The translations under genes and the position numbers were made by a program. Positions 55,574-64,000 of a stretch of 64,000 bases of DNA are shown here, one piece after another. The stretch is from Molossus alvarezi (Eukaryota; Chordata; Mammalia; Chiroptera; Molossidae). The notes under the pieces are model-generated. The model saw nothing but the letters and a program-made list of their open reading frames with translations, was not told the origin of the DNA and made no database searches. The DNA is taken from assembly GCA_037176705.1 (NCBI GenBank), contig CM073889.1, forward strand, positions 58,459,596 to 58,523,595. Direction: 5' to 3'. The number at the start of each line of letters is the position of its first letter. Position 1 is the first letter of the stretch.

Positions 55574-55574
55574 A
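55515..55574. repeat. (TAAG)n(TAAA)n microsatellite inside L1 ORF2
   Basis: About five TAAG units run into about nine or ten TAAA units, where other L1 copies have a short A-rich run (in the plus sense, gcaaaaaaattaag). It is a local expansion. Confidence 0.92.
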
Positions 55575-58500
55575 ATACCTAGGAATAAACTTAACCAAAT
55601 AAGTAAAGGACCTATTTGCAGAAAACTACAAGACATTGAAAAAAGAAATAGAGGAAGATATAAAAAAATGGAAGCACATACCTTGTTCATGGATTGGAAG
55701 AATTAACATCATTAAAATATTCCTACTGTAGATTGAATGCAATCCCCATCAAAATACCAATGACATATATCACAAAACTAGAACAAATACTTCAAATGTT
55801 CATATGGAACCAAAAATGTTTCCAAATAGCCACAGTAATTTTGAAAAAGAAGGACAAAGTAGGTGGGATCACAATACCAGATATCAGGTTATACGACAAA
55901 GTATCTATAATCAAAACAGCCTGGTACTGGCACAAGAACATTCATATAGGCCAGTGGAACAGAACTGAGAAACCAGAAATGAGCCCAAGGTAATATGCTC
56001 AATTAATATTTGACAAAGGTGGCAAGAGCATACAGTGGAGTAAAGATAACCTCTTTAATAAATGGTGTTGAGAAAATTGGACAACTACATACAAAAATAT
56101 GAAACTAGACCATCAACTTACACCATACACAAAAATAAACTCAAAATGGACAAAAGACTTAAATGTGACCCGTGAGTCCATAAAAATTCTAGAAGAACAT
56201 GTAGACAACAAAATTTTAGACAGCATATGCAGCAGAATTTTCACCGGTACATCACCTAAGGCAACAGAAACAAAGGAGAAAATGAACACATGGGACTACA
56301 TCAAACTAAAAAGCTTCTGCCCAGCAAAAGATCCAGTCATTAAATGGAAAGGCAACCCACTGTATGGGAGAATATCATTGCCAATGATATATCAGATTAG
56401 GGGTTATTTTCCAATATATAGAGAGTGCTCATACAACTCAACAAAAGTAAGACAAAACACCCAATTAAAAAATGGGCAGAGGAACTAAATAGATATCTCT
56501 TCAAACAGGATATACAAATGGCTAAGAGACATATAAAGAAATGCTCAACATCACCAATCATCAGAGAGATGCAAATTAAAACAACATTGAGATAACACCT
56601 CACACCTGTCAGAATTGCTGCCATCAACAAATCATCAAACAACAAGAGTTGGCAAGGGTGTGGAAAAAGGGGACTCTAGTACACTGCTGGTGGAAAGGGG
56701 ACTCTAGTACACAGACTGGTGCAGCCACTATGGAAAACAATATGGTGTTACCTCAAGTAATTAAAAATTGAACTTCCATTTGACCCAGTGATCCCACTTG
56801 TTGAAATATATTCTAAGAAGCCTGAAACATCAATCAGAAAAAATATATGTACCCCCATGTTCATAGCAGCACTATTTATAATAGCTAAGATCTAGAAACA
56901 GCCCAAATGTCCATTAGTGGACAAGTGGATAAAAAAGCTGTGGTACATATACACAATAAAGTACTATGCAGCTGTAAGAAAGAAAGATCTTTTATCCTTT
57001 GAGATGACATGGAGGGACAAGGAAAGTATTACCCTAAGTGAAACAAGCCAAACAGAGAAAGACAAGTATTATATAATCTCACTTATTTGTGGAATATAAT
57101 GAACATAACAGCCTGAGGAATGGGATAGTCTCTGAGACATGGAAGTGGGGTACAGACTGACAATCTTTAGAAGAGTGGGTGGTGAAGGAGAAATAAACCA
57201 CAAAACTTATATGCACGTGTGCATGAACAATGGACATGGACGACAAAGCTGAAAACAGGGAGGGGAGGGATAGGGCAGGGGAAATCAGTGTGGCAATATC
57301 CTGTCATCTGTAACAAAAATAAATGAATAAATCTAAAGAAAAGAGAATGCCACCGATTTCTTGACATTAATTTTGTATTTTGCTACTTTGCCAAATTCAT
57401 TTTTTAAGTCTAGTAGATTTTTGATGGAGTCTTTAGGGTTTTCTATGTATAATATCATGTCATCTGCAAACAATGACAGTTTCACTTTCTCCTTTCCAAT
57501 TTGAATCCCTTTTATTTTTTCTTCCTCTCTGATTGCTGTGGCTAAGACTTCCAGTACTATGTTAAATAAGTGTGGTGAAAGTGAGCATCCGTGTCTTGTT
57601 CCTGTTCTTAAGGGAAATGCTTTTATATTTGCCTATTGATTATGATGTTGGCTGTAGATTCTTTATATATGGCTTTTATTATGTCAAGATATGGTCCCTA
57701 TATTCTCAGATTGCTTAGCGTTTTTATCAGAAATGTGTGCTGGATTTTGTCAAATACTTTTTCAGCATCTATTTATAGAATCATGTGGTTTTTTTCCTTC
57801 ATTTTGTTTATGTGGTGTATCACATTTATTGACTTGTGAATATTGTACCAGCCTTGCATCTCTGGGATGAATCCCACTTGGTCATGGTGAATAATTTTTT
57901 TGATGTATTGTGTGATCTAATTTTCTAATACTTTGTTTAGCATTTTGGCATCTATGTTCATCAGGGATATTGGCCTGTAGTTTTCTTTTCTTTTTTTTTT
58001 TTTTTTTTTTGTAGTATCTTTTTCTGGTATGGGAATTAGAATTATGCTTGCCTCATAAAAGTTTGGAAGTGTTACATCTTGTTGACTTTTTGAAATAGTT
58101 TGAGGAGAATGGGTGTTAGTTTTTTTTGTTTGTTTGTTTGTTTTTGAATATTCAGTGAAAGTTCCCCGTAAAGCTATTCGGGCCTGGGCTTTTGATTGCT
58201 GAGTGAGTCTTGATTACCTCTTCAATTTCCTTAGTTGTTAATGGTCTGTTCAAGTTTTCTTTCTCTTCTCAGTCCAGTTTTGGGAGACAATGTGTTTCTA
58301 GAAATTAGTCCACTTTGCTTAGATTGTGAAATTTGTTGCTATATAATTGTTCATAGTATTTGTTAACAATCCTTTGTATTTCTGTGTCAGTTGTTATTTC
58401 TCCTCTTTCATTTCTGATTTTGTGTATTTGGGTTCTCTCTCTTTGTTTCTTGGGGAGTCTAGCTAACGGTCTATCAATCTTGTTTATCTTTTTGAAAAAC

Positions 58501-59649
58501 CAGCTCTTTGTTTAATTGATCCTTAGAATTGTTGTATGTGTTTTTTTTTGGGGGGGGGGTGTCTCTATGTCATTTATTTCTGCTCTGATCTTTACTATTT
58601 TCTTCCTTCTACTTGCTTGTGGTTTTCTTTTTCTTTGCCCTCTAGTTCTTTAAATTGTAATGTTAGATAGTTTTTTATAACTTTTTTTTGTTTCTTGAGG
58701 TAGGCCTGTAGTGCTATGAATTTCCCTCTCAGAATTGCTTTTGCTGCATCCCATAGATTTTGTGTTGTTGTGTGTTCATTTTCATTGATTTACAGGAAAT
58801 TCTTCCTTGATCTCCTCGGTAACCCATTCATTGTTTAATAACATTCTATTTAGCCTCCATGTGTTCCAATGTCTTTGCAGGTTCTTGTTGCAATTGATTT
58901 CTAGTTTCACGCCATTGTGATCTGAGAAGATGCTTGATATGATTTCAATCTTCTTGAACTTGTAGACACTTAGTTTGTGTCCTAACATGAGGTCTATCTT
59001 TGAGAATGTCCCATGTGCTCTTGAGAAGAATGTGAATTCTGCAGTTTTGGGGTCTAATTCTCTGTAGATATCTATTCAATCCATTTGGTTTAGTGCTTCA
59101 TTTAGAGTTTCTGTTTTCTTGCTCATTGTTTGTCTAGAGCATCTATCCAGTGATGTCAGCAGGGTGTTGAAGTTTTCTGGTATAATTGTATTGCTGTTAA
59201 TTTCTCCTTTGAAGTCCTCCAGAAGATTTTTAATGTATTTTGGTTCTCCTCTGTTGGCTGCATGTATTTTTACCAAGGTTATATCTTCCTGTTAGATAGA
59301 TCCTTTCAATATTATGTAGTGGCCTTCTTTGTCTCTAGTTATGGCCTTCATTTTGAAATCTATTTTTTCAGATATGAGTATTGCTACCCCAGCTTCTTTT
59401 TCCTTTCCGTTTGCTTGGAAGATTTTTTTTCCATCCCTTCACTTTCAACCTATGTGAGTCTTTTGTTGTGAGGTGGGTCTCTGTAAACAACATATATATG
59501 AGCCATGCTTTCTTATCCAATTTGCTTTTCTGTGTCTTTTTATTGGAGCATTCAATCCATTTTCATTTAAGGTGATTATTGATATGTACCTATTTATTGC
59601 CACCGTTTGTTTAGTGTGGTTATATTTTTCTTCTTATTTCTTCTACTAA

Positions 59650-60571
59650 TTACAGCAGTCCTTTTAACATTTCTTCCAGTGCGGGTTTGGTGCTAATGTG
59701 TTCTCTTAGCATTTTTTTTTTTTTTTTTTTTGTCTGGGAAGTTCTTTATCTGACCTTCTATTTTGAATGATAGCCTTGCTAGGTAGAGAAGTCTTGGATT
59801 CAGATCCTTGTATTTCATGACCTTGATTACTTCATGCCACTCCCTTCTGGCCTGTAGTGTTTCTGTTGAGAAGTTAGCCGATGGCCTAATAGGGGTTCCT
59901 TGGTAGATAACCTGTTGCTTATCTCTTGGTGCCTTTAAGACTCTCTCTTTGTCTTTAATTTTTGGCATTTTAATTACTATGTGTCTTGGTGTGAGTGTGT
60001 TTGGGTTCTTCTCACTCAGGGCTCTCTGTTCTTCTTGAACTTGAAAGCCTTCTTCCTTCACCAGATTAGGAAAGTTTTCTATCACTATTTCTTTGAATAT
60101 ATTCTCTAACCCTTGCTCAATTTTTTCTTCTTTGTGGACTCCTATGATGCAGATTGTATTACATTTCCAGTTGTCCCACAGTTCTCTTAAACTATCTTTC
60201 TGTTTTTTAATTGTTTTTTCCTTTTGGTTTTTTGATTGGTTGATTTTTTTTCTACCCTGTCTTTTAATTCAGTGATCTAGTCCTCAGCTTCCTCTACTCT
60301 GCTGTTTAGTCCTTCCAATGTGTTCTTTATTTCTGCTATGTCATTGTTCATTTCTACTTCATGTTTTTTCATGTCCAATTGGTTGATTTTCAACATTTCT
60401 ATGTCTTTACTCCTTGTGCTGATGTCCTTACACATGCTGTGGAGCTTCCTTAAGACCAAGACTCTGAATTATAGCTCTGTTAACTTGCTTAACTGCATTT
60501 CATTGATCTCCTCTTCAGTAGGAGTCTCTTCTTCTTTCATTTGGCATTTGTTTTTGTTTTTCTTTGTTTTA
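59650..60571 (-). pseudogene. L1 ORF1 relic
   Basis: The coiled-coil block is at 60277-60459 (IEMLKINQLDMKKHEVEMN, then LEGLNSRVEEAED). The RNA-binding block is at 59693-60085 (TPRHIVIKMPKIKDKERVLK, then NFSTETLQARREWHEVIKV). The start codon is lost, frameshifts occur, and a T run at about 59711-59730 (A run in sense) breaks the C-terminus. Confidence 0.85.
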
Positions 60572-60574
60572 CCC

Positions 60575-61393
60575 TTTTGGCTGTCTCAGTGGGTTTTGGA
60601 GCCTGCCAAATTTTCCCTGTGGGTGTTGGTGTTCTGCTGTTTGTGGCTCTCTCTCTACTGAATTTGGATGAGCCTGGGAGGACCCATGTTAAACACCACT
60701 GTCAAGTCTTACTTTCCTTGGTAGAGTTGCAAGCCCAGGAATAGTTCAGTTATCCTCTAGCTTTTTGCTTGGAGGCTATTATTAGTAGCAGTTATTTGAA
60801 GAGCCTTGGGTTCTCAGTTAAATGATGACCTCCCTCACATGTTCAGAATAAGGGGATTTCTCCAGGGTAGAAAAGATGCCGGTTGTTAATGGGCCTCAAT
60901 TTGCATTTCAGTGTCCCACCTGGATGGGGTTGAATCTCTGAGAGAGGGGCCTCCACCTCTTTCCAGAGTCTTGGCAAGGCGTAAGATGACCACCATCCTG
61001 CATGGCCACAACTCAGCAAAATCTCTGAGTGCCTTCCAAATCCCAAGTGTCCCCACACAGTTCCAGTCCAGTCCACCCTCCCTGTGCCAAAGCCCAAGGT
61101 GAGTGGCTGTGGCTATTTTAGGCTCTGCACTGTGGAGCCCCTTGAGAGTTTAACCCCAAGGGCACTGCTCACAGCTAATATCACTGCTGTCCGTGTGCTC
61201 CCAGCCACATTCTCATGCCTCCACAATTCTACCATGATCAGTTCAGTGTCCCTGGTTATATGGTCTTCACAAGCTGCCTTTCTGTTGCTTTTTCCTTAAA
61301 ATTTGTCTATATTTTGGTTGTAATTCCAGTTTGGTCCTGGGAGATGGTCTGTATAGCTTCCGTTCACTCTGCCGCCATTTTGGAATTCTCTCT
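60575..61393 (-). promoter_or_regulatory. L1 5'UTR, short type without monomers
   Basis: About 820 bp, collinear with 10034-10848 (shared text ccccacacagttccagtcc, tctgtgtagc/tctgtatagc, gccattttg). No tandem repeat is visible. Confidence 0.7.
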
Positions 61394-61403
61394 GTAGTTT
61401 TTA

Positions 61404-61785
61404 GACTCTTGAGATGACATGGAAGGACCTGAAGAGTGTTATGCTAAGCGAAATAAGCCAATCAAAGAAAGAAAAATATCACATGGTCTCATTTATTTTT
61501 GGAATATAATGAGCAAAATAAACTGACAAACAAAACTGATTCAGAGACATGGAAGTAGGGAACAGGATGACAGACCTCATAGAGAAGGTTTTGGGGGGGC
61601 AGGAAGAGATAAACCAAACTTGTATGCATATATGCCTAACTAATGAACACAGACAACAGTGCAGTGAAAGTGGGAGTGGGGGATACAGTGAAGGTGGGCA
61701 GGGCAGGAGTGGGGAGGAGGGTCTCAATGGGGGAATAAAAGAGGGACATCTGTAATACTTTCAATAGCAAAGATAAATTTTGGAA
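61404..61785 (+). mobile_element. 5'-truncated L1 3' end, plus strand
   Basis: cttgagatgacatggaaggacc, then gaaataagccaatcaaagaaag, then an ORF2 end, a G-rich 3'UTR (gtgggagtgggg) and catctgtaatactttcaatag. It resembles the 3' end of the L1 at 51600-51935 more than the others. Confidence 0.85.
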
Positions 61786-62175
61786 AAATGAATGCAGTAC
61801 TGACAAATGCAACAACATGGATACATTTGAAGATTATATTCTGAGCAAAAGAACCCAAGCCAAACAAACAAACAAACAAAAAACTAAATACATATTGCAT
61901 GTTTTTATCATGTGTATGAAATTCTAGAAAAGACCAATCTAATCTATGGTAACAAAAAATAAATCAATGATTCCCTGGGGATGAGGGTTATTTATTGGGA
62001 ATGAACAAAAAAAGGACTTCTTGGAGTAATGGAAAAGGTCCAGATCTTGGTTGTGGTGGTAGCTATGTGATTGTACAAATTTGTCAGTTCATCAATCAGT
62101 CATAAGTCAAAATGAATACTTAAATGAGTACATTTTACTGTATTTAGATTACACTTCAAAATTGATTTTTGTTAA
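61786..62175 (+). mobile_element. Old L1M 3' end, plus strand
   Basis: atgcaacaacatggatacatttgaag, then ttctagaaaagaccaatctaatctatggtaac, then ttggttgtggtggtagctatgtgattgtacaaatttgtc, then tattgta-like acattttactgtatttagattacac: the common 3' terminus of L1M subfamilies. Confidence 0.75.
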
Positions 62176-62341
62176 TGCCTCAATATTTAATGAGCATGTA
62201 CTAAATAGTAGACACTGGTTGGGTGAGAAGAATGTGTGTAACAAAAGGAACTAAGGATGTCTCAAATGTTTCTAACTAAAGTGACTGAGAGGAGGATGAA
62301 TCAAGGAAGATAAAGATTGAGGTAGAGGGGCAGGTCTGGAG

Positions 62342-62344
<3 letters not shown>

Positions 62345-62384
<40 letters not shown>
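62345..62384. repeat. (GT)20 microsatellite
   Basis: Twenty uninterrupted GT units. Confidence 0.95.
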
Positions 62385-62385
<1 letters not shown>

Positions 62386-62991
62386 CCTGAGTTTGCATCT
62401 GTGATACAGTTCTCAGAATTTGCCAATTAGTAGACTGGTAATTTGATTTTATGAATTCCCCTGATTAATCAATAATGTGTGCCACTAGCACTGACAGATT
62501 GTCCTGGGGTTTAATTTTTCAATCACAGTGTGATAATCCCCTGTGTGAACAGCATCTGGGAAGGGACATGTGGGATTAACACCCAGCTGTAGTGGCAACT
62601 TTATTTTTGCTATTTGTACCACCTGCTGTGAGCTCCTATGAATTGAACCAGGTGACCCAGATTTCTTCTTTCCTTCCATTTTCCCCTCAAATTTAAAGAA
62701 GACGTGATTGTCACAATTTGGGGAGTGATGAACTTGGTTTCAACACTTCTTTTTTTCAGGCCATCTGCTAATTAAGTGGGGGAAAAAAATTAAATTTGTC
62801 TTGGATTTTCCAGGAAGAAGTTCTACCTCAGGGACAAATGCAGGATGGCATTTTTGTACTTGTTTGTTCAGTGATGTAAACCTGGTGAAATCACTGCTGG
62901 GTGTTCGTGATGCTGTACAGTTCAAGTGGGCTGTATAAGAAAACACACTCAGTGTACTCACCCATGGCAAACATTTTGTAACTTTATTATT
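62385..62991. other. Unassigned sequence
   Basis: No gene or repeat was recognised. Confidence 0.5.
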
Positions 62992-63002
62992 CAAAATTGC
63001 CT

Positions 63003-63220
63003 ATAAAAATTTTTTTTTCTTTTATTGATTTTAGAGAGAGAGAAAGTGAAAGGGAGAGAGACATAGAAACATCCATAAGAGAACATTGATTGGCTACCTC
63101 CTACATGCCACTAACTGGGGATTGGGCCCACAACCAGGGCATGTGTCCTGACCAGGAATTGAACCAGTGACCTCTTGGTGCATGGGTCAATGCCCAACCA
63201 TTGAGCCACACCGGCTGGAC
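63003..63220 (-). mobile_element. Ves SINE, minus strand, with imperfect 11-bp duplication
   Basis: On the minus strand it begins tccagccggtgtggctcaatgg, has gttcaattcctggtcagg and a GA-rich tract, and ends in an A-rich tail. CAAAATTGCCT at 62992-63002 and CAAACTTGCCT at 63221-63231 flank it with one mismatch. It is older than the copies at 6128 and 48702. Confidence 0.9.
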
Positions 63221-63231
63221 CAAACTTGCCT

Positions 63232-64000
63232 TCTTAAAACACAACAGTTTTCTCAGTCTGTTTCCTTTGTGTAATATTAATAACCACAGACTATAGAATC
63301 AGCTCTTTGTTGGAGGTGGTCTCATTATACTGGTGGAGAAAGTTTTCTGTACTAACTTGCCTTTATCCCCTTCTAAGGCAGAAGCCCACCAAAAGCCTGT
63401 GCCTTTGTAAGGTAGTGTGTAAATGACTCCTTTGACTTAAACTAAAAGCTAGTGAATTTATTCACCATTATTGACAACCATTAGCTAGTCCTGTGAACTT
63501 GTGAAGTTAAGTGACCTGTGTAACTGCTACATTGTTGTTAAATCACTGTTGTTTATTCAGCCTTTGATGGGACACACTGTGGCATCAGACTCAGTGGTGC
63601 ATGGACGTCTGTGTCCTCAGAGTTTATAATCAAATGGAAATGCCAGACAGATAGTCAACTATAAAATTATTTATCTACAGGAAAGGGAATGAATATTGAA
63701 TTCTGTAATAAGCCAGAGCTATGCTTGGCTTATATATTTATCTAACCTAATAATCTCAATAACAGTAAAAAGTACAGGTGAGAAAACTATGTCCACAGGG
63801 AGCCAGGTTTTACCCCTAAGCCTGCTGACTTTAAATACTACTTTTTTCCACTTCATCAAAGCAGCAGGAAAGAATGTTAATAAATTCATAGATTAGGGCT
63901 CTATTTATGTTCAGTATAATCAGGATGTTTTACTTTTTTGAGAGAAGAGAACATAAGTTGTCTGATCTCTTTCATTTATTAAAAGTGACATAAAAATAAC
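63232..64000. other. Unassigned sequence to window end
   Basis: No gene or repeat was recognised. Confidence 0.5.

Larger units (their letters stand above)
53881..57345 (+). mobile_element. LINE-1 3' half, plus strand (ORF2 linker to tail)
   Basis: It begins in the endonuclease-RT linker (gagcagaaataaatgacatag). It then carries the RT region with kinship to [12 protein letters not shown] (about 54260-54300), [20 protein letters not shown] (about 54985) and a broken FADD region near 55315. It ends with the C-terminus near 57098 and a 3'UTR and tail at 57300-57345. Stops, frameshifts, an inserted L1 3' end (54368-54721) and a TAAG/TAAA microsatellite (55515-55574) break ORF2. Confidence 0.9.
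57346..61393 (-). mobile_element. LINE-1 5' half, minus strand (5'UTR, ORF1, ORF2 to RT)
   Basis: The 5' end is near 61390 (minus-strand AAAATGGCGGCAGAGTGAACGG) and the 5'UTR runs to about 60575. The ORF1 relic ends at 59650-59652, and the ORF2 relic runs from about 59604 to 57346, where it stops in the RT region. Both start codons are mutated: ORF1 reads ACCCTT for ACCATT, and ORF2 has CAC for CAT. The 5'UTR is the short, monomer-free type also seen at 10034-10848. Confidence 0.88.

Noticed and set aside
53411..57345. A single twin-primed (5'-inverted) L1 formed by the antisense 53411-53880 and sense 53881-57345 segments.
   Set aside because: The antisense piece has its own 3'UTR and tail, so it is a separate 3' end rather than an inverted 5' segment.

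Overview
This window is mammalian nuclear DNA, most likely from a bat (probably Yangochiroptera). Two things point that way. It carries several copies of a tRNA-derived SINE with the Ves-type head (ccctggccggttgtggctcag), two of them young enough to have near-perfect target-site duplications. It is also packed with LINE-1 copies of several ages. There is no operon structure, no prokaryotic gene and no CRISPR array. Coding content is low: six exons of one gene, one processed pseudogene and many broken L1 open reading frames.

Layout. From 1 to about 23.9 kb is a nested block of L1 elements, nearly all on the minus strand, with two Ves SINEs, an LTR and simple repeats. Its clearest unit is a complete L1 at 14372-21187, flanked by a 15-bp target-site duplication and inserted into an older L1M copy. 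Its 5' untranslated region holds an array of about 131-bp tandem monomers. From 23919 to 32896 are the last six coding exons of a thioredoxin reductase gene on the plus strand, best matched to TXNRD3 (thioredoxin-glutathione reductase). All splice sites are canonical, and the last exon encodes the Gly-Cys-Sec-Gly redox tail with an in-frame TGA. The L1 block upstream is therefore probably one of its introns, with the repeats antisense to it. From 32.9 to 43.2 kb is gene-free sequence with a Tigger-type relic just upstream (inside the gene), MaLR and other LTRs, a ferritin heavy-chain (FTH1) processed pseudogene, a hAT MITE, older Ves copies and ancient L1 fragments.

From 43.3 to about 62.2 kb is a second L1 block. 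It starts with a plus-strand L1 (43290-51935) that carries a Ves, an antisense L1 and an internal deletion of its reverse transcriptase core. A plus-strand L1 3' half (53881-57345) then abuts a minus-strand L1 5' half (57346-61393), forming a large inverted repeat. The last 2 kb hold a GT microsatellite, one older Ves and unassigned sequence.

I found no new gene system. The most unusual structures are the monomeric L1 promoter at 20.1-21.0 kb, a different 54-bp repeat in another L1 5'UTR at 12.2-12.4 kb, an internally duplicated L1 at 0.5-1.4 kb, and two Ves SINEs inserted one after the other at the same target site. Family assignments were made by eye from remembered consensus patterns. Element boundaries without a stated duplication are approximate.
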